Both the position numbers and the translations under genes were made by a program. DNA of 64,000 nucleotides, taken from NCBI RefSeq assembly GCF_000738175.1, contig NZ_JFCH01000007.1, forward strand, positions 34,541 through 98,540, read 5' to 3'. This document shows positions 7,302-17,367 of the stretch, piece after piece (within the stretch, counting starts at the first letter, position 1; each line of letters starts with the position of its first letter). The notes under the pieces are model-generated. The model was given only the letters and a program-made list of their open reading frames with translations. It was not told the origin of the DNA and did no database searches. The DNA is from Corynebacterium jeikeium. GTDB taxonomy: Bacteria > Actinomycetota > Actinomycetes > Mycobacteriales > Mycobacteriaceae.

Positions 7302-9191
7302 GTGGACATCACTGCAGCAATGGGCCAGTTTTACGACGAGCAGGGCGACATCAACGTCCCCGACCAGCTCACCCTTTCCGGCATGTGCGAGATGCTTTAC
7401 ACCATGGCGCAGATGGAGGGCACTGTAGATAACGTGCTGATCCGCCACTGGGACTTCAGCGAGTCCCGCGAGGGCACGGTGCATGAGATCACCCGCGCGC
7501 AGGTAAACACCCGCATCAAGGCCGTGTGTGTCCGCCTGCAGCAGATCGCCAAGCCCGGCGACCGCGTGGCCATCCTGGCCAACAACTCCCCGGAGTACAT
7601 GTACGCCTTCCTGGGCGCGATGTATGCCCGCATGGTGCCCGTGCCGCTGTATGACCCGAACGAGCCGGGCCACACCGGCCACCTGACTGCCGTGCTGGGT
7701 TCCTCCGAGCCGACGGTGGTGCTGACGAATAAGCGCTCCGCCACGGCCGTGCGCAAGCACTTCGCCTCCACGCCCACCACCGAGCGCCCCCGCGTGCTGA
7801 CGGTGGATGCGCTGCCGGATGCGCTGGCCGACGACTGGCAGAACCCCATGGCTGCCATCATGGCGGACCCATCGCTGGCGCCGAAGTCCAGCGAGGAGGC
7901 GTTCCTGCAGTACACCTCCGGCTCCACGCGCACCCCGGCAGGCGTGGTGCTAACCCACAAGTCGATCGTCACCAACGTGCTACAGATCTTCAAGGCAGCG
8001 AACCTGCAGACTCCGCTGCGCCTGAGCACCTGGCTGCCGCTACACCACGACATGGGCGTGATCCTGTCCGCCTTCGTGATCATCTTGGGCCTGCCTTTCG
8101 ACCTGATGTCCCCGCGTGACTTCATCCAGGACCCGACCCGCTGGGTCCGTCAGTTGAACCGCCAGAGCGAGGAAGAGAACGTCTACACCGTCGTGCCTAA
8201 CTTCGCCCTGGAGCTGGCCGTGCGCTACGCCGACCCGGCGAAGGTCGCGGAGCTGGCCGACCTGGACCTGTCCGCCATCGACGGCATCATCAACGGTTCC
8301 GAGCCGGTCCACCACAGCTCCGTGCAGAAGTTCCTGGATACCTTCGGCCCCTATGGCTTCAAGAAGGAGGCCATGCGTCCGTCCTACGGCTTGGCCGAGG
8401 CCACGTTGATCGTCACCACCCCGCAGACCGACGAGCGCCCGCTGACGAAGTGGTTCAAGCGCGAGGAGCTGTCCGACGGCACCGCCGTGGAAGGCAGCAC
8501 GGACGACGCAGACAGCCTCTCCCTGGTCTCCCTGGGTCAGGTGTGCGAGCCGCAGACCATCGCAATCATCGACCCGGAGACTGGTAAGGAGCTGACCGAC
8601 GGCAACGTCGGCGAGATCTGGGTCCACGGCGACAACATGGCCGCGGGCTACCTGAACCGTCCAGAGGAGACCCAGGAGACGTTCCGCAACTCCCTGCCGA
8701 CCGCCAACCGCTTGGATTCCGATAGTCGTGCGGGCGACGCTCCGGAGGATAACTGGATGCGCACCGGTGACCTGGCCGTCATCGTGGATGGTCACCTGTT
8801 CATCACCGGACGCCTGAAGGACCTCATCATCGTCGCCGGCCGTAACCACTACCCGCAGGACATTGAGGCTACTGCCGATGAGGCGACTGAGCAGACCGCG
8901 CCGGCCGTCATCGCCGCCTTCGCAGTGGAGGCCGGTGGTTCCGCAAGCGGTGCCGCCGACGGCGAGTCCGTCGAAGGTCTCATCATTGTCGCCGAGCGCG
9001 ATCCGGACGCCAGCGAGGACGGGGACGCGGAGGCAATCGAGGCCATGCGCGCGGCCGTCACCGCTACCCACGGCGTGCAGCCTTCCGATGTGCGCATCAT
9101 CGCACCGGGCACCCTGCCTCGTTCCTCCGCCAACAAGATCGCCCGCCGCGTGGCCGCGAAGGCGTATCTGGAGGGCACGCTGGGCGCTTAA
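7302..9191 (+). CDS. fadD32: Long-chain fatty acyl-AMP ligase FadD32
   Basis: 629 aa. It activates the meromycolate-equivalent acyl chain as acyl-AMP and loads it on the N-terminal ACP of Pks13 (known function of the FadD32-Pks13 pair). The adenylation P-loop is visible as YTSGSTRTPAG around residue 205, then the GE/E-type motif in SYGLAEATLIV, the TGD motif (MRTGDLAV) and the hinge GRLKDLIIVAGRNHYPQDIE. The C-terminal lysine motif region ends SSANKIARR. The GTG start has GAGGAG about 8 nt before it. It is followed after about 100 nt by pks13 and then accD4, the conserved mycolate condensation operon. Confidence 0.95.
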   Translation: MDITAAMGQFYDEQGDINVPDQLTLSGMCEMLYTMAQMEGTVDNVLIRHWDFSESREGTVHEITRAQVNTRIKAVCVRLQQIAKPGDRVAILANNSPEYMYAFLGAMYARMVPVPLYDPNEPGHTGHLTAVLGSSEPTVVLTNKRSATAVRKHFASTPTTERPRVLTVDALPDALADDWQNPMAAIMADPSLAPKSSEEAFLQYTSGSTRTPAGVVLTHKSIVTNVLQIFKAANLQTPLRLSTWLPLHHDMGVILSAFVIILGLPFDLMSPRDFIQDPTRWVRQLNRQSEEENVYTVVPNFALELAVRYADPAKVAELADLDLSAIDGIINGSEPVHHSSVQKFLDTFGPYGFKKEAMRPSYGLAEATLIVTTPQTDERPLTKWFKREELSDGTAVEGSTDDADSLSLVSLGQVCEPQTIAIIDPETGKELTDGNVGEIWVHGDNMAAGYLNRPEETQETFRNSLPTANRLDSDSRAGDAPEDNWMRTGDLAVIVDGHLFITGRLKDLIIVAGRNHYPQDIEATADEATEQTAPAVIAAFAVEAGGSASGAADGESVEGLIIVAERDPDASEDGDAEAIEAMRAAVTATHGVQPSDVRIIAPGTLPRSSANKIARRVAAKAYLEGTLGA

Positions 9192-9288
9192 TCCATAAAG
9201 CGACCTCGGCGCGTTAAAATATAGCGCTACGGTGACTCACTCACGCCTTGCATAAGGCATTCCGGCACGAAAGGAAACGCGACCTTCC

Positions 9289-12200
9289 ATGGCAGACAAC
9301 CAGCAGGGCGCCCCCACAGCTGACCAGCAATCCCGCCCCGCCACGATTCAGCAGATGCGGGAGTGGTTACGCACCTGGGTGGCGAACACCACCGGTTTGG
9401 ATGCCGCGGAGATCTCCGACGAACGCTCGATGCAGGACTTCGGCCTGTCTTCCCGCGACGTCGTGGTCCTTTCCGGCGACCTGGAGCGCCTGCTTGGCAC
9501 GACCCTCGACGCGACGATTGCCTACGAGTTCAACACCATTGCCGCCCTGGCCGAGCACCTGATGCAGGGCCGTGGTTCCGGCGCTGTTTTTGGTAGTGAC
9601 GCCACCGCCTCCGCGGGCGCGGCTTCCAGCGCAGGTGGCCCGCTTCCACTGGGCCAGCGCGACATCGCTGTGGTCGGCATGGCGGGGCGCTACCCCGGGG
9701 CGGACAGTGCGGATGAGATGTGGGAGCTGTTCTCCAACTACCGCTCCGGCGTGGGCGAGCTGCCCGCGGGCCGTTGGTCGGAGTACTCCCGCGACCCGGA
9801 GATGACCCGCCGCATGGAGCAGGCCCAGCTGACGGGCGGCTACATTGAGGACATCGCCTCCTTCGACGCGGAGTTCTTCGGTCTCTCCCCGCTGGAGGCT
9901 GCGAACATGGACCCGCAGCAGCGCATTATCCTGCAGCTGACGTGGGAGGCGCTGGAGGATGCGCACATTCCCGCCAATCAGCTGCGCGGCAAGCCCGTCG
10001 GCGTGTTCATGGGCAACACCAATAACGACTACGGCATGTTGATCTCCGCCGACCCGGCGGAGGCACACCCCTATGCGCTGACTGGTAACTCCAGCTCCAT
10101 CATCGCCAACCGCGTTTCCTATGCTTTCGACTTCCGCGGCCCGTCCGTGGCGATGGATACGGCCTGCTCTTCGTCGCTGGTGGCAATTCACCAGGCGGTG
10201 CGCTCCCTGCGCGATGGTGATTCTGAGGTCGCTGTGGCGGGTGGCGTCAACCTCCTATGCAGCCCCTTTGCAACCGTGGCGTTTTCCGAGCTCGGCGTGC
10301 TCAGCCCGACGGGCGGCATTCGTGCCTTCAGCGATGATGCCGACGGCATCGTGCGTTCCGACGGCGCGGGCGTGGTTGTGTTGAAGCGCCTGGAGGATGC
10401 GCGCCGCGACGGCGACAACGTGCTGGCCGTGATCAAGGGCTCGGCGGTGAACTCCGATGGCCGTTCGAACGGCCTGACCGCCCCGAACCCGGATGCGCAG
10501 GTGGACGTGTTGCGTAGCGCCTATGCCGACGCGCGGATCGATCCGCAGGCCGTGGACTACGTGGAGGCGCACGGCACCGGCACCATCCTGGGCGACCCGA
10601 TCGAAGCCACTGCCCTGGGGACTGTCCTGGGGCGCCAACGCGACGTGGCCGAGCCGCTGCTGCTGGGTAGTGCGAAGACCAACTTTGGCCACACCGAGGC
10701 CGCCGCGGGCGTCGCGGGCGTGATGAAGGTCGTGCTGGCAATGCGCGAGGGCGTGCTGCCGCCGAGCCTGAACTACAGCGGCCCGAACCCGTACATCGAT
10801 TTCGACCGCGAACACCTGGAGGTCGTGGAGGATCCGCGCGAGTGGCCGGAGTACTCCGGGCGCGCTATCGCCGGTGTGTCCGGCTTCGGCTTCGGTGGCA
10901 CGAACGCGCACGTGGTCATCGCGGCGCCGAATCTGGAAGAAGAGGCCGCGGCGGGTGTTGGGGCGGCCACTGCAAACTCCGCTGCCCCCATCGGCCTGGA
11001 CCGTGAGGATTCCGCGGGCGAGGCCCCGCGCGTGCTGCTGCCCGTCAGCGGGCTGCTGCCTTCCCGCCGCCGTCAGGCTGCGGAAGCGCTGGCCGCGTAC
11101 TTGGAGCAGAACAAGGAATCCTTCACCAAGGCAGGCGATGAGGCCGACCAACTGCGCGGTGTAGCTCTCGCGTTGGCTGGCCACAACCACGGCCGTTCCC
11201 GCGGCGTGGTTTCCGCCGCCACCTTCGACGAAGCCATCGCCGGGTTGCAGCGCATCGCCGCTGGCAAGCAGGGCGCGACGGTGAAGACTGCCGACTCGCC
11301 CTCGGCAAATGGTCCGGTGTGGGTGTTCTCCGGCTTCGGCTCCCAGCACCGCAAGATGGCCAAGGACCTCTACGAGCTCTCCGAGTTCTTCGCCGCCCGC
11401 CTGGACGAGCTGGACCAGGTCGTGCTGGCGGAATCCGGCTGGTCTTTCGTCGAGATGGTGCTGGACGACGAGCAGAACTACGATACGGAGCGCGCCCAGG
11501 TGGGCATCACCTGCGTGCAAATTGCGCTGAACGACCTCATGCGCGCCCTGGGTGCCAAGCCCGCCGCCGTCGTCGGCCAGTCCATGGGCGAGATCGCGGC
11601 GGCCTACGCCGTGGGCGGTATCACCGCCGAGGAAGCCGTGCGCACCGCCTGCCACCGCGCCCGCCTGATGGGCGAGGGCGAGCGCCTGCTGCCAGAGGAC
11701 AAGCAGGGCGCCATGGCTGTGGTCGAGTTCGGCGTGGAGGAGCTCGCTACCTTCACCTCCGAGCACCCCGAATACGCCCAGGTGGAGCCCGCCGTGTACG
11801 CCGCGCCGGGCATGACCACCGTCGGCGGCCCCGCCGAGCCAGTGCAGAAGCTGGTGGAGTACCTCGAGGGGGAGGGCAAGTTCGCCCGCCTGCTGAAGGT
11901 CAAGGGCGCAGGCCACACCTCGATGCTGGATCCGATTCTGGGCGAGCTGTACTACGAGATCAGCGACCTGGATCCGCAGCCGATCCACACACCGCTGTAC
12001 TCCACCGTGGACCGTGGCCGCGTGTACCAGCCGGGCGAGGTCGTCCACGATGCCGAGTACTTCCTGCGCTGCACCCGCCAGCCCGTCTGGTTCTCCGAGG
12101 CGACGGGCGAGCAGTTCGACGATGGTTACCGCACCTTCATCGAGTTCTCCCCGAACCCGGTGGCCTTGATGCCGCTGATGAACAACTCCTTCGCGCACAA

Positions 12201-14331
12201 CGCCAGCGATTCCAAGCTGATGTTCCTGCTCAAGCGCAAGGAGCCGGTTTCCCAGACCCTACTGTCCACCCTCGCGGAGCTATACGTGCAGGGCGCGGAT
12301 CTGAACCTGAAGACTCTGGCAGGTGGCTCCCGCGCGAGCCTGCCGAAGGTGCCGGGCACGCAGTGGAACCTGCAGCGCCACTGGACGAGCGCTCGACCGT
12401 CTTCCGGCCCTGCCGTGGATCTGCCGGGCGCGCGCGTGGATCTGCCCGACGGCCGCGTTGTCTTCAGCGTGCCGGCCGAGGATGTGCCGAGCATCGAGCT
12501 GCTGGCCGAAGCTGCGGCGGAGGTGCTGGCCGACGGTGCCACGGTGGCCGCCACCCGCGACCACGCCCCGCTGCCGACGGCGGGCCAGCTGACGACCATC
12601 GCCGCCGGTTCCCTCGGCGGCTGGTCCCTGTCCGTCTACGCCGCCGATGCGCCCGGTGCGCAGTCGATGCCGCTGGTCGCGGAGGCCTTCGTCGCTACTC
12701 TCGGCGGCGCGGTTGGGACCCTGGGTACTGAGGGTACTGACGCCGCCTCGGCTCCAGCCGCCGCGAAGGCCAGCGAGGCGCCGAACGCCTCCGCCGCTGG
12801 GGCTTCCGCAAAGGAAGGCGCGGGTAACACGCTGCCTGAGGTCGACCAAACCGCCGACCGCTGGGATCCGAACTCCGGCGAGTCCGCCGGGGATCGCCTG
12901 CGCGCCATCGTCTCCGAATCCATGGGCTATGACATCGAGGATCTGCCGGGCGAGCTGCCCCTGATCGACCTGGGCCTGGATTCCCTGATGGGCATGCGCA
13001 TCAAGAACCGCGTGGAGTATGATTTCGACCTGCCGCCGCTGCAGGTCCAGGCACTCCGTGATGGCTCGGTGGACGACGTGATCGCGCTCGTGGAGCAGAT
13101 GATTGCGGAGCGTCACGCAAGCGCTGCCGGCGCTAATGGTGCCGACAGTGCTGAGGCCGCTGCCGGGGGAGAAGGTGGCGTCACTAAACAAGACAGTGGT
13201 GTAGAAGACGGCGCAGCGACCGACTACACCGCGACCGGGGGCGGCGTGGCACCGCGAGATGCGAGCGAGCGCCTGGTGTTCGCCACCTGGGCAAAGGTCA
13301 CCGGCAAGGCAGCCCAGGGCGTAACGAGCCAGCTGCCGAGCATCGATGAGGAGCATGCGCGGGGCATCGCGGACCGCTTGACCGAACGCTCTGGAGCGGA
13401 GGTCAGCGCCGAGGATGTGCTGGCCGCCGAAACCCTCGAGCCGCTGAGCGAGAAGGTGCGCAGCAGCCTCGAAAGCGAAGTGGAGGGCAACATCCGCGTG
13501 CTGCGGTCGCGCCCCGAAGGCAGCACTCAGCCTGCGGTGTTCCTGTTCCACCCGGCCGGCGGGTCCTCGGTGGTGTACGCGCCACTAATGCGCCGCCTGC
13601 CGGACGACGTCCCGGTCTACGGTGTGGAGCGCCTGGAAGGCGAACTCGCGGACCGCGCGGCGGCTTACCTGGAGGAGATCATCGAGCTGGCCGACGGCCG
13701 TCCGGTTCTGCTGGGAGGCTGGAGCTTCGGTGGAGCCCTGGCGTACGAAGTTGCCCACCAGCTGGGTAAGCGCGCCGCAGCGGGCGAACCGAGCGCAGAG
13801 GTCGAGCGCATCGTGCTGCTGGATACCGTGCAGCCGAAGAACCCCGCCCCGGATACGAAGGAAGAGATGCACGCGCGCTGGGATCGCTACGCGGCGTTCG
13901 CGCAGAAGACCTACGGCCTGCCGCTAGAGGTTCCGCACGAGCTGTTGGACCAGCAGGGCGAGGGCGTGATGATGCAGATGTTCCAGCAGTTCTTGACCTC
14001 CCCGGAGGCCAAGGGAATGGGCCTGCCCGCGGGTGTGTTGGAGCACCAGCGCGCCAGCTTCGTGGACAACCGCATCCTGGAATCCCTCGACTTCTGGGCC
14101 TGGGCGGATGTGAAGGCACCGGTCACGCTGTTCCGCGCGGAGCGGATGCACGACGGCGCGATCGAGCTGGAACCGGCCTACGCCGAGGTGGCACCAGATG
14201 GTGGCTGGGGTGAGATCGTCCAGGATCTGGAGATCGTCCAGCTGCGCGGCGACCACCTGGCTATTGTGGACGAGCCAGAGATCTCTAAAGTGGGACGTGT
14301 GATCGCTAAGCACATTGCGGACGGCGTTTAG
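9289..14331 (+). CDS. pks13: Polyketide synthase Pks13, mycolic acid condensase
   Basis: 1680 aa, the usual size and order for Pks13: ACP1 (phosphopantetheine Ser near residue 55, DFGLSSRD), ketosynthase (Cys293 in DTACSSSL, His428 in EAHGTGT, His468 in NFGHTEAA), acyltransferase (Ser765 in VGQSMGE), ACP2 (Ser1232 in LGLDSLMG), and thioesterase (Ser1479 in GGWSFGGA, His1656 in RGDHLAIV). It condenses the FadD32-delivered chain with the carboxyacyl-CoA made by the AccD4-containing carboxylase to give the beta-keto mycolate, which the TE domain transfers to trehalose. Two Ala-rich linkers, before the KS (residues about 100-115) and after ACP2 (about 1290-1320), each carry a copy of the dispersed motif, as if extra DNA were tolerated there. 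Confidence 0.97.
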   Translation: MADNQQGAPTADQQSRPATIQQMREWLRTWVANTTGLDAAEISDERSMQDFGLSSRDVVVLSGDLERLLGTTLDATIAYEFNTIAALAEHLMQGRGSGAVFGSDATASAGAASSAGGPLPLGQRDIAVVGMAGRYPGADSADEMWELFSNYRSGVGELPAGRWSEYSRDPEMTRRMEQAQLTGGYIEDIASFDAEFFGLSPLEAANMDPQQRIILQLTWEALEDAHIPANQLRGKPVGVFMGNTNNDYGMLISADPAEAHPYALTGNSSSIIANRVSYAFDFRGPSVAMDTACSSSLVAIHQAVRSLRDGDSEVAVAGGVNLLCSPFATVAFSELGVLSPTGGIRAFSDDADGIVRSDGAGVVVLKRLEDARRDGDNVLAVIKGSAVNSDGRSNGLTAPNPDAQVDVLRSAYADARIDPQAVDYVEAHGTGTILGDPIEATALGTVLGRQRDVAEPLLLGSAKTNFGHTEAAAGVAGVMKVVLAMREGVLPPSLNYSGPNPYIDFDREHLEVVEDPREWPEYSGRAIAGVSGFGFGGTNAHVVIAAPNLEEEAAAGVGAATANSAAPIGLDREDSAGEAPRVLLPVSGLLPSRRRQAAEALAAYLEQNKESFTKAGDEADQLRGVALALAGHNHGRSRGVVSAATFDEAIAGLQRIAAGKQGATVKTADSPSANGPVWVFSGFGSQHRKMAKDLYELSEFFAARLDELDQVVLAESGWSFVEMVLDDEQNYDTERAQVGITCVQIALNDLMRALGAKPAAVVGQSMGEIAAAYAVGGITAEEAVRTACHRARLMGEGERLLPEDKQGAMAVVEFGVEELATFTSEHPEYAQVEPAVYAAPGMTTVGGPAEPVQKLVEYLEGEGKFARLLKVKGAGHTSMLDPILGELYYEISDLDPQPIHTPLYSTVDRGRVYQPGEVVHDAEYFLRCTRQPVWFSEATGEQFDDGYRTFIEFSPNPVALMPLMNNSFAHNASDSKLMFLLKRKEPVSQTLLSTLAELYVQGADLNLKTLAGGSRASLPKVPGTQWNLQRHWTSARPSSGPAVDLPGARVDLPDGRVVFSVPAEDVPSIELLAEAAAEVLADGATVAATRDHAPLPTAGQLTTIAAGSLGGWSLSVYAADAPGAQSMPLVAEAFVATLGGAVGTLGTEGTDAASAPAAAKASEAPNASAAGASAKEGAGNTLPEVDQTADRWDPNSGESAGDRLRAIVSESMGYDIEDLPGELPLIDLGLDSLMGMRIKNRVEYDFDLPPLQVQALRDGSVDDVIALVEQMIAERHASAAGANGADSAEAAAGGEGGVTKQDSGVEDGAATDYTATGGGVAPRDASERLVFATWAKVTGKAAQGVTSQLPSIDEEHARGIADRLTERSGAEVSAEDVLAAETLEPLSEKVRSSLESEVEGNIRVLRSRPEGSTQPAVFLFHPAGGSSVVYAPLMRRLPDDVPVYGVERLEGELADRAAAYLEEIIELADGRPVLLGGWSFGGALAYEVAHQLGKRAAAGEPSAEVERIVLLDTVQPKNPAPDTKEEMHARWDRYAAFAQKTYGLPLEVPHELLDQQGEGVMMQMFQQFLTSPEAKGMGLPAGVLEHQRASFVDNRILESLDFWAWADVKAPVTLFRAERMHDGAIELEPAYAEVAPDGGWGEIVQDLEIVQLRGDHLAIVDEPEISKVGRVIAKHIADGV
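9584..9605 (-). repeat. Dispersed motif copy (- orientation) in the pks13 ACP1-KS linker
   Basis: On the - strand: GTGGCGTCACTACC followed by AAAAACAG. A variant tail (ACCAAA instead of AAGAAA), shared with the copies at 26434 and 27786. It encodes the linker FGSDATAS. Confidence 0.72.
13175..13196 (+). repeat. Dispersed motif copy (+ orientation) in the pks13 ACP2-TE linker
   Basis: GTGGCGTCACTAAAC followed by AAGACAG. It encodes GGVTKQDS in a low-complexity linker. Confidence 0.75.
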
Positions 14332-14405
14332 CTGAAACGCGCACGGCGACTAAATAGATAGCCCCTTAGTAGAAGGGGTTTGTCGAATACGAAGGGACTT
14401 TCACT

Positions 14406-15998
14406 GTGACTGCTGCCGATGAGGGAGCAACCGCCGCCAACGGCACCGAAGCCACCGGCGCTACCGCCGAGAAGCTGGCGGAGCTGCACCGGAGGCTGGA
14501 ACAGGCGCAGGACCCGGGCTCCGAGAAGGCCAAGGCCAGGCGCGATGAGGCCGGGCTGACCACGCCCCGCCAGCGTATCGACGCGCTGCTGGACGAGGGC
14601 ACGTTCGTGGAGATCGGCGCGCTGGGACGCACCCCCGGCGAGGAGGATGCCCCCTACGGCGACGGCGTGGTCACCGGCTACGGTCGGGTCGGCGGCCGCA
14701 CCGTGGCGGTGTACGCCCACGATAAAACGGTGTACGGCGGCTCGGTGGGTGAGACCTTCGGCAAGAAGGTCTGCGAAGTCATGGACATGGCCATCCGCAT
14801 CGGCTGCCCGGTCATCGGCATTAACGATTCCGGCGGCGCCCGCATTCAGGATGCCGTGATGTCCCTGGCGATGTACTCCGAGATCTCCCGCCGCCAGCTG
14901 CCGCTGAGCGGCCAGTCCCCGCAGATCTCCATCCTGCTCGGCCCGTCCGCCGGTGGCGCCGTCTACGCGCCTGTGACCACCGACTTTGTAGTGGCAGTCG
15001 AAGGCCGCACGCAGATGTTCGTGACGGGCCCGGCGGTCATCGAATCGGTGACGGGCGAGAAGATTTCGATGGAAGAGCTCGGTGGGGCGCGTCAGCAAGC
15101 CCGCAACGGCAACGTCTCCTACGTCGCAACCAGCGAGGAAGACGCTTTCAACTACGTCAAGGACCTGCTGGACTTCCTGCCTTCCAGCTCCTTCGACGAG
15201 ACCCCGGAGTTCTGGGCGCCTAACGACGAGCTCACCGAACGCGACTTCGAGCTGAACGACATCATCCCGGACGATCCGAACGCGGGCTACGACATCATGG
15301 AGGTGCTCACCCGCATCTTCGACGACGACAACGTGCTGGAGGTGCAGGGCGACTACGGCTCCAACGTCGTCACCGCCTTCGCACGCATCGACGGCCATGC
15401 GGTGGGCGTGGTGGCCAACCAGCCGATGGAGCTGGCCGGTTGCCTGGACGCCGACGCTGCGGATAAGGCCGCGCGTTTTATCCGTATTTGTGACGCCTAC
15501 AACGTCCCCCTCGTCTGGGTCGTGGATACACCCGGGTACATGCCCGGCGTGGAGCAAGAGAAGGCCGGCCTGATTCACCGTGGAGCGAAGCTGGGCTTCG
15601 CCACCGTGGAGGCGACGGTGCCGAAGGTGACCGTGGTCGTGCGCAAGGCTTTTGGCGGTGGCTATGCCGTGATGGGGTCGAAGAACCTGGGCGCGGACAT
15701 CAACCTGGTGTGGCCGACGGCGCAGATCGCCGTGATGGGCGCGGAGGCTGCCGTGGTGATGATGCAGGGCAAGGCCCTGGCCGCCATGCCGGAAGAGCAG
15801 CGCCCGGCGGCGAAGAAGATGTTCATGGACTTCTATAACGCGAACATGACCAGCCCTTATGTGGCGGCCGAGCGCGGCTACGTGGACTCCGTCATCACCC
15901 CGGACCAGACCCGAATCCGCCTGCGCCAGGCGATGCGTCAGCTGCGCAACAAGCAGGTGGTGGATACTCCGAAGAAGCACACCATCATGCCGATGTAG
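14406..15998 (+). CDS. accD4: Acyl-CoA carboxylase beta subunit AccD4 (AccD3 of C. glutamicum)
   Basis: 530 aa. Carboxyltransferase subunit of the long-chain acyl-CoA carboxylase that supplies the alpha-carboxylated unit to Pks13. The two crotonase-like halves are evident: GGARIQDAVMSLAMYSEI and the oxyanion region GPSAGGAVYAP in the N-terminal half; DTPGYMPGVEQE and AFGGGYAVMGSKNLGADINLVWP in the C-terminal half. The GTG start is preceded by AAGGGA. It is the third gene of the conserved fadD32-pks13-accD4 block. A minus-oriented dispersed motif underlies the conserved ICDAYN codons. The convergent neighbour begins only 10 nt after its stop. Confidence 0.95.
   Translation: MTAADEGATAANGTEATGATAEKLAELHRRLEQAQDPGSEKAKARRDEAGLTTPRQRIDALLDEGTFVEIGALGRTPGEEDAPYGDGVVTGYGRVGGRTVAVYAHDKTVYGGSVGETFGKKVCEVMDMAIRIGCPVIGINDSGGARIQDAVMSLAMYSEISRRQLPLSGQSPQISILLGPSAGGAVYAPVTTDFVVAVEGRTQMFVTGPAVIESVTGEKISMEELGGARQQARNGNVSYVATSEEDAFNYVKDLLDFLPSSSFDETPEFWAPNDELTERDFELNDIIPDDPNAGYDIMEVLTRIFDDDNVLEVQGDYGSNVVTAFARIDGHAVGVVANQPMELAGCLDADAADKAARFIRICDAYNVPLVWVVDTPGYMPGVEQEKAGLIHRGAKLGFATVEATVPKVTVVVRKAFGGGYAVMGSKNLGADINLVWPTAQIAVMGAEAAVVMMQGKALAAMPEEQRPAAKKMFMDFYNANMTSPYVAAERGYVDSVITPDQTRIRLRQAMRQLRNKQVVDTPKKHTIMPM
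15482..15497 (-). repeat. Dispersed motif copy (- orientation) in accD4
   Basis: On the - strand: GGCGTCACAAATACGG. It overlaps codons for the family-conserved CDAYN, so coding constraint alone could explain part of it; weaker than the others. Confidence 0.5.
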
Positions 15999-16007
15999 TC
16001 GGCTGCC

Positions 16008-16775
16008 CTAGAGGCCGATGTTGGTTCCCGCGGGCAGTTTCAGAGTGTCGGCCTTCACGAAGTAGGTGTGCATCGTGCCATTCGTCATCTCCAAGTGATT
16101 GGAGAGCGCGTCCGGCGTGCCGAGGCCGATCTTCTTGGCAGCTTCCTGCAGCTCCTTCGGCGCCATGTTTGCGTCGATGGGCAGCGGGATCAGCGGCAGC
16201 CCGGCCACGCGTGGCGTGACCTCCAGGGAGCTCACCACGATGTGGAAGTTCCCAGTCAGCGTGGTGGTCTGCCCCGGGCCGGTGCGCTGCCAGATGCCAC
16301 CTTCCGGACCTGCACCTGCGGTGGGGAACTGCACGGACAGGTTCGTCAGAACGGCCTTATCGGCATCGATGCGCAGCGCCGGCTTCGGACCTTGCGGGGT
16401 GGATTGTTGAATCAGCGACATCTTCACGTGCCCCAGCAGGCGCGTGTTATCTGCCTTGATGATGTACGTCCCCTGCTGGACCGGCTTTTCGCCCTCGATC
16501 GGCCCCGGCGGGGTGAGGTCCATCCGCAAGTCCTCCGGCACCTCGGGCGGTGGCGGAGGTGCCGGCAAATCCGGCAGCGGTGGAAGCTTTGGCGCCTCGT
16601 TATCCGGAGCCTGCCCCGGGAGTGGAGGCAGCGGCGGCGGAGGCGGAAGCTGCAACTGCGCCTCGGCGCTCGGCGTGGACTCGACAGTCAGCGCCGCCAC
16701 CAGCCCGCACATCGACGCCACCGCGACGACGGCCTTCGCAGCGCTGGAGCTGCCGCGTTTACGCTGCTTGCTCAT
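16008..16775 (-). CDS. Secreted proline-rich protein of the DUF6230/DUF6114 trio
   Basis: 255 aa, function unknown. A basic N-terminus is followed by a hydrophobic signal segment (about residues 13-35) and a proline-rich linker (about residues 43-85). The C-terminal half, with MTNGTMHTYFVKADTLKLP near the end, has a repetitive beta-like look and resembles the lipid-binding-like region of DUF6230-type proteins (inference). The start overlaps the end of the DUF6114-like gene by 17 nt, so the three genes on this strand form an operon. Its stop lies 10 nt from the stop of the convergent accD4. Confidence 0.8.
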   Translation of the reverse strand: MSKQRKRGSSSAAKAVVAVASMCGLVAALTVESTPSAEAQLQLPPPPPLPPLPGQAPDNEAPKLPPLPDLPAPPPPPEVPEDLRMDLTPPGPIEGEKPVQQGTYIIKADNTRLLGHVKMSLIQQSTPQGPKPALRIDADKAVLTNLSVQFPTAGAGPEGGIWQRTGPGQTTTLTGNFHIVVSSLEVTPRVAGLPLIPLPIDANMAPKELQEAAKKIGLGTPDALSNHLEMTNGTMHTYFVKADTLKLPAGTNIGL

Positions 16776-17367
16776 CTACCTTCCTTTTCTTGCCCTTGTT
16801 CTTGCCCTTGCCGTTCTTTCTGACGCCCTTAGGCGCCCTTTCTTCATCCGTCCACGACAGCGCCAGGGCTCCGCCGATAACGGCGCACAGGGTGCCCAAA
16901 ACGAAGCCGCCGATATTCGACATAGGCAGAGCCACGATGCCGAGGATCAGGGAGGCCACGCCCGTGAGCAGGCGAGTATCCGGCTTGAACCATGTCATGA
17001 GTGCCGAGGTGATCAGCAAGGCACCAATCAGCAGCGTGGATACGCCGGAGATCGTGGACACCTGGATGACGATGTTCGATACCTCGAAGGACAGGTATGC
17101 CGGGACGATCATGATGATGCCCGACAGCAGCATGAAAAGCCCTGCCGCGAACGGACGCCGACGGCGCCAGTTGCCGAAGCCGCGAGTGTTCTTTATCGCG
17201 GGAACGTCCTGCTCCTCGACCTCTTGATATGCGGTGCCTTGTATCTCTGTGCCTTGGTTGGCATCGGCCTCTAGGTCTGACTGCAGGTCGTCATCCAGGT
17301 CGGGGTCGTAGTTCGGATCTAGCTCTGGGGTCGTGTTGGGATCCGTGCCGGAGTTAGCACTCGGCAT
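16759..17367 (-). CDS. DUF6114-like four-helix membrane protein
   Basis: About 202 aa. An acidic N-terminal tail (many Asp/Asn, residues 1-50) precedes a membrane domain with four hydrophobic segments (PFAAGLFMLLSGIIMIVPAYL, VIQVSTISGVSTLLIGALLI, LTGVASLILGIVALPM and GGFVLGTLCAVIGGALAL). The C-terminus is Lys-rich. The arrangement and partner genes match the DUF6114 proteins seen next to DUF6230 in Streptomyces and relatives; no biochemical role is known to me. I chose the ATG at 17367; an ATG 15 nt further upstream is possible. The Lys-rich tail is partly encoded by a copy of the dispersed motif. Confidence 0.82.
   Translation of the reverse strand: MPSANSGTDPNTTPELDPNYDPDLDDDLQSDLEADANQGTEIQGTAYQEVEEQDVPAIKNTRGFGNWRRRRPFAAGLFMLLSGIIMIVPAYLSFEVSNIVIQVSTISGVSTLLIGALLITSALMTWFKPDTRLLTGVASLILGIVALPMSNIGGFVLGTLCAVIGGALALSWTDEERAPKGVRKNGKGKNKGKKRKVDEQAA
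16811..16828 (-). repeat. Dispersed motif copy (- orientation)
   Basis: On the - strand: GGGCGTCAGAAAGAACGG. It is in sense orientation within the Lys-rich tail of the DUF6114-like gene (KGVRKNG). Confidence 0.68.

Noticed and set aside
10255..12198. 647-aa minus-strand frame over pks13
   Set aside because: Antisense of a fully recognisable multi-domain enzyme; His/Gly/Arg-rich as expected for an antisense shadow of high-GC coding DNA.
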